Source: Juglans regia (taxonomy: Eukaryota > Streptophyta > Magnoliopsida > Fagales > Juglandaceae). From it: a stretch of DNA of 64,000 nucleotides. Where the stretch lies: contig NC_049905.1 in assembly GCF_001411555.2 (NCBI RefSeq), positions 7,345,053 to 7,409,052 on the forward strand, read 5' to 3'. The notes beneath the pieces are model-generated. The model made no database searches and was not told the DNA's origin. It saw only the letters and a list, made by a program, of their open reading frames with translations. Positions 46,488-62,650 of this stretch are shown one piece after another (positions within the stretch are counted from its first letter, which is position 1; each line of letters starts with the position of its first letter). The translations under genes were made by a program, and so were the position numbers.

Positions 46488-46655
46488 ACTGGAGCTAAGC
46501 TGGTCCAGCCTTGGGTTTGCTCCCCAACGGTCACCAGTTCGAGTCCTTTTAGGGCCATTGGAGGTTTACCTGGTTGTTAACTTTAGGGCTCTGTGGGAAT
46601 AGTCGAGGTGCAAGCAAACAGGCCCGGACATCCACAATTATAAAAAACAAAAAAA
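46488..46655 (+). mobile_element. tRNA-derived SINE
   Basis: About 168 bp. Box A-like GGAGCTAAGCTGG (46491-46503) and box B GTTCGAGTCC (46537-46546) are spaced as in a Pol III promoter. The body GTTTGCTCCCCAACGG and the 3' part GTCGAGGTGCAAGCAAACAG, GCCCGGACATCC, then an A-rich tail, match the layout of common plant SINEs. It cannot fold as a complete tRNA. No clear target duplication. Confidence 0.75.
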
Positions 46656-47982
46656 TGCATGGTGTGAATTGGTTTTTATGAACACCCGTGACTTACTGTA
46701 ACACTTAGATTGATGTTGTTGTTGTATTTCATTATTATTATTTTTAAGTAAATTTCCATTGAATTAAACTCGAAGAATAAGATGGGGGGTGGGGATCTCT
46801 TTACCAAAACCCCATTCCGGTAGATACAGAGTAAGGAAATAAAATGAGATAAATGCACTTCTAAGTAGGAATTTTGTACCACCCCAACTACCATAATAAT
46901 TGATTCATTGGATTTGAGCTCTAGCTCTAATTTACACTCGAAACTTTTTTAACGAGTCAGTCAATTTTGTTACACAACCCAACTCTCTGTGTACACAAAA
47001 GAAGGCATAAAAAGTGGTTACAAATGTTGAGTTGCCAGAAATGAGTCTAAAGTCGCATGAAGATAACTTGGTCGATCAAATTTCTATCCTTTGCAACATT
47101 CCTAAGAAAAGGGTTTGTTTCAAACTCGATCGAAGTTGGATATATTGTTGAAGAGATGTCAGGTACAATGTCCATTCTGCAATCAGGTTTGTCTAGGGAG
47201 TAGTTTGGTGGCACAGATGGCTAACGATATTTATCATGAATCGAATAGAATAATGGTAATCACACATCCCTTTTCACAACACTTTATATAACAATGTTTT
47301 GAAAGGATAGGTATTTTTGTAAAATGCCTTATAAAACTAATATTATTTTACAAAAATGTCCTTATTTTACGTGTTGTATATATTGTGAAATGTGTCGTAT
47401 GGATATCATTACTCTATTAGTAAAGGAAAAAGGAAAAGAAAGATGACAAATTCTGATGGCAATAAAATTAGAAATATGAAAACTGTTTCTTACAGATGTC
47501 AGGAAGTTGTTTTGTGGAACAAGAAAGAATAGTGATTCAACCAAGCCATCTATTGACCATTTTAAAGCCCCTCCTCTGACCTGTTAATATATAATATAAA
47601 TAATTAAATCTTTGTATTTCTATTAATTTAAGCTTTTGAGATAAATAGTGATTTAACATCCGTTAGAGTAATGAACCGCTAGGGTCACAATCTGGAGGAC
47701 AGAATTTTAAAATACGAACTCTACCTTTCATTGCTATTATCACCATCTGAATATAGCAAATGACAACTAAGAAATGCAGAAGCAACTTAAGGAGATGATT
47801 AAAATTACAGAACAACATCAAAACATAAAAATGAGCCAGCAAACACACCTTAGGTGCTGGGGGACTCATGCCAAAGAAGAAATGCATGTGCATATATACA
47901 AGGAGTGCTTTTTTCTTTATTTTTGTCTTTTCCTTCTTCTTTTCTTTTGTTATCCCTAATGAGAAGAAAAAATGTCACACTT
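46656..47982. other. Spacer between SINE and BSK
   Basis: No gene is supported. 46735-46775 resembles a reversed A-rich LINE end (TTTTTAAGTAAATTTCCATT). The last 150-200 bases are probably the BSK 3' UTR, a T/C-rich tract near 47910-47950. Confidence 0.35.
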
Positions 47983-51867
<3,885 letters not shown>

Positions 51868-52480
51868 TGCAAATCCTACACCGAGAAAAAAGCTAAAATA
51901 TAAATACCTCTCTTCCTCTCACACTTAAAAAGCTGCTCTTTTTATTTCTCACTTAGCTGGGATACTAGGTTGTTTGGCGGAGAGACGAGGATAGGGGAGG
52001 AAAGCAAGGTAGAGATATAGATAAAAAGCAGGAGAAAGTCAGCTACTGCACTTGATTTGTTGTTTGGACAGCTAGAAAAAAGTGAGAGAGGAAAAGAAAC
52101 TTTTGGATACAGATGTTTTATTGAAATCCTACGATCTCATCATTCCTCGCTTTCTGCTTTCCCCCCCGGAATTTTTTTTTTTTTTTATCGCTTTCAGACA
52201 GAAAGGAAAGAAAGGAGGGGTCAAAGTCAAAGAAAGGAAATCTCGTTCGAGGACAAAGAACAAAAGCAAGTTTAGTTGCATTAATAATAGTTTCACGTGT
52301 TTTTGTCGTCTCGTCAAAATTGAATTGATTTTGGAAAATGTTACGAGTTTTTTACGTTATAATTTTATGAGTTTTTTCTTTATTTTTTTAATCAACTTGT
52401 AGTTTTTTACGTTTTTCAACGACGTAAAAGTATTTTGATTTGAGAATTTTTTTAAAAAAGAGTAAATGATAAAAATATCA
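51868..52480 (-). other. Upstream region of BSK
   Basis: Probable BSK 5' UTR and promoter, including C/T-rich leader sequence and a long T run near 52172-52186. No other gene is seen. Confidence 0.4.
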
Positions 52481-52489
52481 TATTTTATA

Positions 52490-52690
52490 AGAAAATTTTA
52501 CATACTATATTATCATTTAACTTTCATCTTACTACGTATAATGTGATATATTTATTATCATTAAATAATTATTTATTACATATTTCTTTATCATCTAATG
52601 ATAATAAATATGACACATACTACTTAGTATAATTAAAATAAGATCAAAGTATGGTATATAATATTATTCTATTTTATATAATAGTAAGTA
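52490..52690. repeat. Fold-back A/T-rich element
   Basis: Left arm TTACTACGTATAATGTGATA, TATTTATTATCATTA; right arm TAATGATAATAAATATGACA, CATACTACTTAGTATA. The arms pair imperfectly around a short centre. No coding content. Confidence 0.5.
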
Positions 52691-52784
52691 GGACATTGAG
52701 ATGTTACTCAAACAAATAAGACAATCTCTTCATATTATTGAATTTTTTTATATGAATTTGACGGTTGAGAGTTTTATTTTTATT

Positions 52785-52935
52785 TTAAAATAGTTATTCT
52801 ATTTTTAAGTTGATGTACATAGCACATCATCAACATCACTTAAATAGTAAGATTTAATTTATAACATCAAATTTTAAAAATTATTTTTCAAATCAAATTA
52901 TGTTTTGTAAGTATTTTATTAAGCATATTCTATAT
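52785..52935 (+). repeat. MITE family D, single arm
   Basis: TAGTTATTCTATTTTTAAG, CATAGCACATCATCAACATC, ACTTAAATAGTAAGATTTAA and TTTGTAAGTATTTTATTAAG match the left arm of the complete fold-back at 53905-54285. Confidence 0.6.
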
Positions 52936-53904
52936 AATGACTTAAGAATAAAAAATTTCAAAAAAAAAATACAACTTTATGAAACATGCATAATTCTAAA
53001 AAGAATAATGATAGGCTTACAAATTTCTAAAACTCAATCACTATTTCCTTTTTTTTTTTTAATTTTTTATTATTATTTTTACTTAATAATTAAAGAAGTT
53101 ACTATTAGTAAAATAATATATTTTTTTAATTTTTTTAATAATTAAATATGTTAAAAAAATACTTAAAATAAAATAATAAAAAAATAAAATTTCAAATATA
53201 CCATGAAATAATAAATAATGGTAGAAAGTAGTAAGTTTATGTTATCCTTCTAAAAATCCTAGGTTATCCCGTTTGGTTTGTCGAACAAGAATGACCATTC
53301 GTGCCTAATGATTAACCTTATCTTGGTTGGGGGGGGGATAGGGATTGAGTGTGGAATAAGACTATAGGTTGATAATAATAACTCCTACTACCATCTTTTG
53401 GATTAAATAATGGAATGGGCTACTTGTATATAATAATTATACCTATCAAGTAATGGGTTAGTGGAAAACGATTTCACTTTTTCAGGCTGCGATCGTTGAG
53501 CATGATGGTTGGATAAAAGTAAGAGGACTATTACATTGACAAATCTACTTTAAAATAAGATAATTATTTTATAATAAAAATAATTTTATAATCTATAAAT
53601 TACATCAAACTAAATTAATTTTAAATTTTTTTTTTTATAATCATTTTGTGATTAGAGTATTTCTTTAAAATAAATACCTTAGATTTTAATTTCTTGATTT
53701 TTTTTTAAATAGTTAGTAAGAGGGAGATAACACATGTAATAGTTAATAAATATCATTAAATATTTAATGATATTAGAAAATTTTATTAATTAATTATAAA
53801 TAGTATAAAGTCATTTTATGTGTTTATTTTTATCCTATTTTAGGCCTTAAAACATGGATAGAAACTCTAATGAATTTAGAACTAACTATTTTATAATCTT
53901 TAAG
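52936..53904. other. A/T-rich spacer
   Basis: No gene. 52985-53235 contains loosely palindromic A/T-rich DNA. 53535-53640 resembles a decayed family E MITE (ACAAATCTACTTTAAAATAA, ATAATTTTATAATCTA). A G run lies near 53332. Confidence 0.35.
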
Positions 53905-54285
53905 TGTTATTCTATTTTCAACACCGTATCTAGAGCACACCATTAATATCACTTAAATGGTAAGAGTTGATTTGTAAGATTTAAGTTTTAAAAATTTTCT
54001 TCTAAATCAAATTATATCATGTAAGCACTTTACTAAGTGTGTTATCCACGGTTTATAAATAGAATTTTTTTAATCTTAAATATGATTAGAATAAGATTAG
54101 TTAGAAAAAATATATTTTCAAGCTTATGTATAGAGCACATATAATAAAGTGCTTACATGCCATAATTTGATTTGAAAGATAAATTTTAAATTTTAAATTC
54201 TACAAATTAAATCTTATCATTTAAATGATGTGGATAATATATTCTACACACCGGCTTGAAAATAGAATAACTCTAAGAGTTATTA
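53905..54285. mobile_element. Complete fold-back MITE, family D
   Basis: Two arms of about 160 bp in inverted orientation around a 50-bp centre. Left: TTATTCTATTTTCAA, AATATCACTTAAATGGTAAG, CATGTAAGCACTTTACTAAG. Right: ATAAAGTGCTTACATGCC, CTTATCATTTAAATGATGTG, TTGAAAATAGAATAA. Terminal 15 bp TTATTCTATTTTCAA is perfect in both. Confidence 0.75.
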
Positions 54286-54502
54286 TTCATTGTTTCGATC
54301 TAGTTTTATTTCCCAAGCATTACTTTCTTGTGGGGATTAAGGTTTTTTAAAATCTTTGTCCATACTGAAGAGTGAGGTGTGAGTCTTCGTCTAAACTAGA
54401 AATGGGAGTCCTTCTCTTCTCTAAAGAGTGAGGTATGAGTCTCTTTACCGTGGCGAAGATCTTTAGTCTCTTAGTCCTAGTGTCTATAGAGTTTTTTCCA
54501 GC

Positions 54503-55930
54503 ATGGCAAATAAAGAACATGGTAGATAAAGACATTTCCAATCTATGCGAAGTCCTTAAACTAATTGAGGATGAAAAACAGTAATACAATTATTAGAGGA
54601 GACCATTTCTGGAGTAGTTGCTCGAGGAAGACATTGCATACTAGTTATGATATTAGCACATAGAGGTGTGAATTGCGAGGCCTTTCGATCCACCATGTCT
54701 CAAGTGTAAAAATTAGAAGGCTGGATTACATACAAGGAGGTGAGAGAAAACTAATTCATCATAGACTTTCAAGAAGTGACTAAAAGATACAGGATCGTGG
54801 AAGGCAGACCCAAGTTTTTTGATTGATCCTTGGTGGTAATTCAGGAATTTGAAGATAATAACCCTCCAAGTGAGTTTAATTTCTCACATGAATATTTTTG
54901 GATACAAATTCATAATTTACCATTATCGGGAATGACAAAAGAGATGGGTGAACAAATAGGCTCCTCAATTGGTAAGGTTGTAATGGTCGATGTGAATAAA
55001 GAAGGTCTGGGATGGAGTAAATTTCTCAGGATAAGAATTGCTCTGGACATTACTAAACCACTTGCTCGAGGAAGGTGATTGAATGTTGGAGGATAACAAA
55101 AGTGGATTGGCTTCCAATATGAAAGATCACATAACTTCTACTTCCAATGTGGAGTGCTAAAACATAAGGGAATGGGATGTTCATTGCTAAAGCATGGTAA
55201 TCAATCGGCAACAGGTTGTCAACAATAGTATGGACCATGGCTCAGAGTACAGCCAACTTTAACCAGCTCTCATGGCTCCAAAAGATATGGTGGTAGGCCA
55301 TAAGTTGACCAATTTGAGACCTTGAGACAGCAGTTTTCTGGCACAGGAGGCAGTAATGAATCCCAAAAAATGAAAGGAAGTATTAGTGTAGCAATTAGAG
55401 GAGTAATGAAAGGAGTCTTAAGATTAATATGGTAACTAAAGATGTTGATGACTCTGCCAACTGTCTTGAGCCAACTCTTATTAAAGATACTAGATGGAAA
55501 AAGAGCAATATAAGTGGTGAATTTAAAAATGATGAGGGACTTAAACGAATGAAACTTTTATGAAAAGGAAGTACTTGCACAATTTGGAGCCTTCGAGCAT
55601 TGGCAACCGACAACCCAACAAGTAATATTCTTCTTGTAAATATGGATATAGAATCTTTCATTATTATAGATTCCACCGCCCATACTCCAAAAAAGATGCC
55701 CATGTTAGCAACAAAGTCAACAATGATAAATTTGGATTAAATCCTAGTGATTGTGCTGAAGTGGTGGAAAACAGGTCCAGCTGGAAGAGACGAGCTAGAG
55801 GAGTTTTATCTGCCAACAATGAGTCAGTTATGTGCTCTCAAAAGGAAAGAAAAATAAATAAATTCATATGTAGTGGAGGGAGACACTCAGAAAGGTCCAA
55901 CTGTTAAGGAAAAACAAACTCACACTTGAG
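54503..55930 (+). pseudogene. LINE 2 ORF1 remnant (DUF4283)
   Basis: DUF4283-like reading: GVVARGRHCILVMILAHRGV, SQV-KLEGWITYKEV, then FEDNNPPSEFNFSHEYFWIQ, IHNLPLSGMTKEMGEQIGSS and VMVDVNKEGLGWSKFLRIRI, ITKPLARGR. A partial zinc knuckle follows (FYFQCGVLKHKGMGC, about 55135-55180). Stops at about 54523, 54555, 54567, 54708, 54824 and 55075 break it. Confidence 0.82.
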
Positions 55931-55975
55931 TCAAACTCAGGAACTATTGGTGGAGGTTGCTTTGTAGCCCCACCA

Positions 55976-56775
55976 GTAGCAATGATTTGTCTTTGTTGGA
56001 ATTGCCGAGGGCTTGAAAACCCTCAAACAGTTCGAGAAATTCACCATATGGTTATCACAAATAGCCCACACTCTGTTTTCTTTATAGAGACAAAGTGCAA
56101 CAAGAGTAAGGTGGAGAATATTATAAACAAATTGGGTCATGAAAAAAGTTTTGTAGTGGATAGCATTGGCTAGAGTGGAGGTTTAGATTTTCTTTGGAAG
56201 GACCAGATGGCAGTGGATCTTGATTCCTACTCTAAGAGTTATATATCCCTTAAGACCGCACAACATGTTACAGATAAAAATTAGTTGCTTACAGGTTTTT
56301 ATGGCAGTTTAGTAACAGGAAAAAGGATTGCAAGCTAGAGCTTATTGAGAGAACTAAAACCTTCTAAGAATATGGTATGGTTATGCATGGGTGACTTCAA
56401 TGAGACCTTTCATCAGCATGAGAATGTAGGAGCTACTCAAATACCTTATAAACAAATGGAGGATTTTAGAGAAACTATTGGTGACCTAACTATCAAGGTG
56501 CTAAGTTTACTTGGAGAACCATTAGAGAAGGTAACAACTTCACTAAAGAAAGATTGGATTGAAGTCTAGGTAACTCTAAATGGCTCCACGGCTTTAATGG
56601 CACCAATGTTAATACTCTTGTTGCTCAAAGTTCTTACTACTATCATATCCTTATTGAAATTGAAAACATGATGATTAATGAAAGGAAGAGAATGAAGATT
56701 TTTAGATATGAGGCAAGTTGGGCTAAAAAAGAAGAATTCCATGATAATTGATATTGTAAAGCAAACATGGATCTA
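55976..56775 (+). pseudogene. LINE 2 ORF2 remnant: endonuclease
   Basis: Starts with MICLCWNCRGLENPQTVREI, the standard opening of plant LINE endonucleases, then FFIETKCNKSKVENIINKLG, GGLDFLWKD and WLCMGDFNETFHQHENVG. Stops at about 56171, 56282 and 56566 and a later frame change break it. Confidence 0.82.
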
Positions 56776-56867
56776 GATCACCTCATAGCATTTACGCTTG
56801 AGGCATTTCCTTTACATGGTATCAGCCAGTTGATGAAATCCTTGCCGAGACCTTCTTTCAAGCTTTC

Positions 56868-58674
56868 ATGGCTAATTCTTCCACCAACCAGCTTCCGCTC
56901 AATACGATGGTTCACATGGTGACCGTCAAACTCACTCCCACAAATTACCTCTTATGGCGTCGTCAATTTATTCCTTTACTGGAAAGTCAGGATTTAATGG
57001 GTTATTTGGATGGGTTTTCTCCGGCACCTTCTGCTCAGATTCTCCAGGTACTAATCTGGTTCCGAATTCTGCTTATAAGAAATGGCACACACAGGATCGG
57101 CTAATACTCAGTCTTATTTATGCCTCTCTAACTGAGGAATGTATGGCTGAAGTTGTGGATTGCTCTACTGTTTGTGATGCTTGGCTAGCTCTTGAAGCCT
57201 TTTTTTTTCACACAGTTCTAAGACTCGGGAGATTCAATTGAAAGATGAACTCCAGCTGATGCAACGAGGCTTTCGTGGTGTTGCTGAATATGCTCGTTCT
57301 TTTCGCTCTCTGTGTGATTAGCTTAGTGCTATTGGCAAACCCGTTGATGACACGGATAAGGTATATTGGTTTCTTCGTGGTCTTGGATCGGATTACAAAA
57401 TTTTTTCTACCTCAATGTTGTCACAATTGCCTCTGCCTTCTTTCGCCAACTTGGTGTCGAAAGCCCTCAGCCATGAGCTTTTCTCTCGGTCCCTTCATGG
57501 TGACTCATCCTCACAGTCGACTCTTGTTGCCCAACGAGGTTCTTCTTCTTCGAGTGCTTCTTCTGGTTGCCCAAAGCCTGGCTTCTCTTCATCCGCTTTT
57601 GAAAATTTTTCCAAGACTCCGGGCATTACCTGTCAGTGGTGTGGTAAAGAGAGGCACACTGCCAAGAAATGTCATAAACTTGGCAAGTTACTGAAGAAAG
57701 CCAAGGCGGATAGTTTGATTGAAGCCTTTGCTGCTACTTCGGTTGAGGAACTGACTGATTCCGAGTGGTATACGGATACTGGGGCTACTTTGCATATGAC
57801 GAATGGCGTTGCTACTCTTGATAATTCCGTTCCTTATATTGGTAATCAACGGGTGTATATTGGTAACGGTACTTCCATGCCTATTTCTCGCATCGGTTCA
57901 ATTTCATCCATTGTTGCTTCTCATCCTTTACCTTTATCTGATGTTCGCCTTGTGCCTAGTCTTACTAAAAATCTCTTGTCAATTAGCAAGCTTACTCGTG
58001 AGAACAATTGTTCAGTCACTTTTTCTTCTTTTGGTTTTACCATACATGATCTAGCAACAAGAACGGTGATGGGAGTCGGGCAATGTGAGAAAGGGCTCTA
58101 TGTTCTTGATTGTGGCCATGCAAGTTTTTTATCTAGTCTTTCTAAATGTAACTCTCGTGCTTCATCTATCACTTGGCATGTACGACTAGGACATCCGTAT
58201 TTTCGCATTGTTTATTCTTTAAATAAGCATGGTGATATTACCCTTTCTCATGTACCTTTACGTTTATGGGTTGAGTTTTTTTTCACTGCTTGTTATCTCA
58301 TTAATCGCCTCCCATCATCGATTCTTCATGGTAAGTGCCCTCATGAAATTTTATATGGTTATGCTCCTCCTTATTCCTTATTACGTACATTTGGCTGCCC
58401 TTGTTTTCCTTTTCTACGTGATTATATGCCTAATAAATTATCTCCAAGGTCCATTCCTTGTGTTTTTATTAGCTATAGTCATCTTCACAATGGTTTTCGT
58501 TGCTTGGATAAGAAAACTAACCGAGTCTATATTTCTCGCCATGTCCAATTTTCAAAGATTATTTTCCTTATGCTTCCAGCTCGACTCTTCCTCCTTTGGA
58601 TGGTGTTGATTATGATATTTTTTATGACCCTTCTGACAGTTTTCTTTCTAGTGATACTTCCTCCTCAGGTGTGA
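56868..58674 (+). pseudogene. Copia 3 gag-protease-integrase remnant
   Basis: gag from ATG 56868 (MANSSTNQLPLNTMVHM, LTPTNYLLWRRQFIPLLES), with frame changes near 57040 and 57210. From 57415 a 419-codon frame is open: the zinc knuckle CQWCGKERHTAKKC, the protease motif WYTDTGATLHMTNG, the pre-integrase part SITWHVRLGHPYFRIVYSLN, and then directly LRLWVEFFFTACYLINRLPS, the end of the integrase domain. The catalytic core of integrase (about 200 residues) is missing without any frame change. The frame diverges at about 58570. Confidence 0.88.
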
Positions 58675-60475
58675 CTTCAGCTCATCGCCCGGCCCCCACC
58701 TTGTGTGTTCCTTGTGTTGATTCACGTATTCCTTCACCACATCCTGAATATTCTTCTCAACCTTCATCACCGACTATAGCATTGGAAGTCATACCTCCTG
58801 TTCCTTCTTCCTCTAGTCAATTGCCAACCGCTACCCACCCTATGGTTACTCGTGCTAAGAATGGTATTGTTAAACCTCGCACTCTTCATTCGTTATATGC
58901 TTTGTCTACTCCACCGTGGTTTCAGGTACATCTTGTTGTCAATGAGCCTCGTGGATTTAAGTCAGCTGTCAAGCATCTCGAGTGGCTTTTCGCCATGGAT
59001 GATGAAATTGCCACTCTCAAGCACAATAACACATGGCGTTTGGTTCCACGTCCGAATGTTGTGGGCTGTCGGTGGATCTTTAAGACGAAGCTTCGAGTAG
59101 ATGGCTCTATAGAACGTCACAAAGCTCGTCTTGTGGCCTAATGTTTTTCTCAGAAACATGGCATTGATTTCAATGAAACATTCAGTCCAGTTGTTTGGCC
59201 TGCCACTGTTTGAATTATTTTGTCCCTAGCTGCTATGCATGGTTGGTCACTTCATCAGCTTAACGTTAAAAATGTGTTTCTGCATGGTTTTCTTACAGAG
59301 GAAGTTTATATGGAACAACCTCCATGATACACTGATCTCCAATTCCCTTCTCATGTTTGTCGCTTACAACGTGCTCTTTATGGTTTGAAACAGGTCCCAC
59401 GAGCTTGGTTCCAGCATTTCAGTTAGTTTTTGCTTGGACTTGTTTTATTGCGAGTCGTGTCAATTCCTCACTTTTTGTATATCATGGTCCTCATGGTGTT
59501 ATTTATCTTCTCTTATATGTTGATGATATGGTTATTACATGCAATAATCAGTCTATGCTTCGTACACTCATCGATCGATTGGCACGAGAATTTTCAATGA
59601 AGGATCTTAGTGATTTACACTTTTTCTTGGGAATTGAGGTTATTCGCAATGAAAAAAGAATTTTTCTCAGCCAAACAAAATATGCTCTTGATCTGTTGAC
59701 TCGGGCAAACATGGTGGATTGCAAACCTATTTCCACTCCTTTTCTAGTGGGATCTCATCTAACTGAATCTGGAACTGCTCATTCTGATGCTACTCAGTTT
59801 CGGTCACTTGCAGGAGCTTTGCAATATTTGACTCTTACCCGACCTGATTTATCTTACAGTGTTAACTTTATTTTTCAATATATGCATGCTCCTACTACTG
59901 ATCACTTCCGTACCTTGAAGCGTATTTTACGATATGTTAAGGGCACCTATCATTATGGCTTGCAACTCTCGCGAGATTCTTCTTCGACTTTGCTTGGTTA
60001 TTCTGATGCAGATTGGGCCGGATGCCCTGTTACCCAGTGCTTTACAACAGGCTATACTGTTTACTTCGGTCGAAGTCTCATCTCGTGGTGTTCGAAAAAG
60101 CAAACTACTGTTGCTCACTGAAGTGCTGAAGCCTAATACCGTGCTCTAGCCTCTGTTGCTGTTGAACTTTCCTTGACACTTCAGCTTCTTCGCGAGCTTC
60201 ATATCACACTCCCCTCTCCTCCGAGATTGTTATGCGATAACAAAAGTGCCATCTTTATTGCCTCCAACCCGGTCACCAAGTTTCGCTCCAAACACATTGA
60301 CATCGATTATCATTTTGTTCGGGAACTTGTAGCTTGACGGGTCCTTAGTCTTAGGTTTGTCCCCTCTCATCTTCAATATACCGATGTTTTCACTAAAGGG
60401 GTGCCAAAATTACAGTTTCTGTTGGATTGTGGCAAGTTGTGCGATTTTCCCATTTCACCCACGCCAACTTTGAGG
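58596..60475 (+). pseudogene. Copia 3 reverse transcriptase and RNase H remnant
   Basis: A linker rich in P and S (58596-58840), then MDDEIATLKHNNTWRLVPRP, GCRWIFKTKLRVDGSIERHK, a stop at 59139, and RT continuing with [34 protein letters not shown] and the active site LLYVDDMVITCN (near 59517). RNase H shows YSDADWAGCP, RSLISWCSKKQTTVAH, LLCDNKSAIFIASNPV and KHIDIDYHFVREL. Other stops lie at 59211, 59324, 60119, 60134 and 60336, with a frame change near 59430. The 254-codon run 59357-60118 is the longest intact piece. Confidence 0.88.
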
Positions 60476-60480
60476 GGGGA

Positions 60481-60688
60481 TATTAGAGGAGAATCCAATT
60501 CCCCTGATTGTGACCAAGAAGATAATTGACTCTCCATGATTCTAGCTCCTATCACTGATTCACCTTAATTCTAGGAGATTGCTGTTTATTGTATATATTC
60601 AAATTATTTCTTTGTTTATAGTTGTACATATTTATTGTATAAATAAAGATCACCTCATAGCATTTACACTTGAGGCATTTCCTTTACA
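60481..60688 (+). repeat. 3' LTR of copia element 3
   Basis: 208 bp from TATTAGAGGAG to CCTTTACA. A start of TA, where TG is expected, suggests a mutation. TTGTATAAATAAAG near 60635 is TATA-like. Confidence 0.75.
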
Positions 60689-62134
60689 GGGAGTGTGAAT
60701 CAACCATAGATATATGGAGACATTGTTCAAAATGGCTCATGCTCTAGGCAAAGATGCATTGACTATTTCAAATGTAATCATTGATTTGAAGTATACTTCT
60801 CATCGTATTGAATTTCTTTTGCGGAGATAAGTATCAATAAATACCATTTTGATTATAAAAAAAAGTTTGCCCAAACTTTACAATTTAAAATAAAAGAAAT
60901 ATTTATCAAACATTCAATACTTTATGAAAAGTTTACACTAATAATTTCAAATATGAATCTATTTATATATGTATATATATATATATATATATATGTCTCT
61001 CCTCTAGTCTCTAAAACTCATAAAACTTTGGACAATTTGATCATTTTCTAGTACCTAAGATTTTCCTATGAAAAGAAACTGATTTGATGATGGCTAGAGT
61101 CACCGAGAGTGTAGCCCGAGAGAAGTCACTGAGAAAGCCATTTGACATTTTTTTATGCATTTTTTTAGTCCTCTTAAACATGTTTTTTTTTAAAATTCAC
61201 AACATTATTAAAGAATATTTACTTAATTATTAAGTAAAAAAAAAAAGTATCAGGACCATTGTCGAAATGCTTTGTCGGGATATAAAGCATTTTCGAAGTT
61301 GATAATAATAATAATAATAATTTATATCTATATACATACTATAATACAATTTTAAGAGTAAGAAGTTTTACCCTTGTAAAATCTCATCTTCAACCACCCC
61401 ATTATAGAGTATTATTATTAAATGAAAAATAACACTATTAAGGCGCCACTTTCTCATTTTTGTTATTATTAAGTAAAAATAAAATGATGTATATCATTAG
61501 AATAAATTAATACTAACATTGAATCATTGAAACTTTTTAAAGTTTATATAAAACATCTTTTTAGATAATAAATTAAATTATTTATGCACGTTGCACGTGT
61601 CTAAGACCATTATATGTAATAATGATAACAATAATAAAAATAAAAAATAAAAATAAATGAATTGTTAAATAATGAGTGTCTTCAAGAAAACATGCCTCCA
61701 TTCACTCAAAGTGCAACCCAACATGGACCAGCCAGTCCCGACCCCAAAAGCACACTAGAGGGATAACCCACGTGGGCAACAAAGACTACTCTCTGCTCCT
61801 TTACTGTCCATATTTTTTTACAAGATTTCGGCGGAAACGTCAAGTACTGTAAAAACATTCCATCAAGTTCATCTTACAGTATTTATTACTCATATAATAT
61901 TACTTTTATATATATATATATATATAAGTTTTGTTATGAATAAATTATTATTCATCTCATACCTTACATCTTATAAATAAAAAATTATTAAGTATCAGAT
62001 AGAAGAAGAATTTTTTTTTTATCAATCACTATTCACCACTCTACACCCTACATTCTATAAAAACACCCACATATCCAATAAAAAACACACATTTTATGAA
62101 AACTATACATATAAAGTATGAAAATAAATAATAA

Positions 62135-62175
<41 letters not shown>

Positions 62176-62524
62176 TAGTGGGAAGCTACGTGCAAGGCAT
62201 TCTTGCACGTATGCCTCTTGCATATGGCATCAGGTTAAAAAATAAAAATGCATCTTTTATTATATTTTGTTTAAAAATTTAAAAAATTTATAATGATTAA
62301 ATAAAATTAGATCAACTTATTATTTTAAGATTCACAAAAAAAAATATTATTTTTAATAATAAATCTCACTTAAAAAAAAAAAAAAAAGTACGTAGAATTT
62401 TACTCCATAAAACATTATTTATGTAGCTTTATTCCTTTCATATAATACTCGCGCGCACATGGATTAGCAGGGAAATAAATATGTTATGGGGATTCGGTTT
62501 GAAGCAGGACTTTGGGAAGTTGGA
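60689..62524. other. A/T-rich intergenic DNA with microsatellites
   Basis: No gene. Simple repeats: (TA)n at 60972-60994, (AAT)n at 61302-61322, (TA)n at 61910-61926 and 62137-62172. 60700-60860 ends in an A-rich stretch and might be a LINE 3' end. A small hairpin GTGCAAGGCATTCTTGCAC lies at about 62191. Confidence 0.45.
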
Positions 62525-62650
62525 ATGGTGAAATGAGATGAGATAGTTTTATATAAAAGTTGAATAAAATATTATTATAATATTATTTTTTAATATTATT
62601 ATTATTTTAAAAATTTAAAAAATTAAATTATAAATTTTAAAAAATTATAA
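62525..62650 (-). repeat. AT-rich MITE, family A (copy 4, reverse)
   Basis: Reverse orientation: GAAATGAGATGAGATAG, AAAAGTTGAATAAAATATTA, then AATATTATTATTATTTTAAA. Matches the reverse complement of 30835-30975. Confidence 0.6.

Larger units (their letters stand above)
54503..56775 (+). mobile_element. Second L1-type LINE remnant (5' part)
   Basis: ORF1 starts at ATG 54503 (MANKEHGR) and ORF2 at about 55980. It is truncated on the right at 56775 by a copia element. No reverse transcriptase is found on the other side, so either the insertion came with a deletion or the LINE was already short. Confidence 0.78.
56776..60688 (+). mobile_element. Ty1/copia element 3, 5' LTR truncated
   Basis: The left LTR survives only as 41 bp (56776-56816, GATCACCTCATAGCATTTAC to TTTACA), identical but for one base to the end of the right LTR. 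A primer site TGGTATCAG follows at 56817. The right LTR (60481-60688, 208 bp) is preceded by the purine tract TTTGAGGGGGGA. Internal order gag, protease, integrase (core deleted), RT, RNase H. Target duplications cannot be assessed because the left end is lost. Confidence 0.85.

Noticed and set aside
46488..46655. A tRNA gene, because of the B box GTTCGAGTCC
   Set aside because: No acceptor stem or anticodon arm can be formed, and the 3' part with the A-rich tail is SINE-like.
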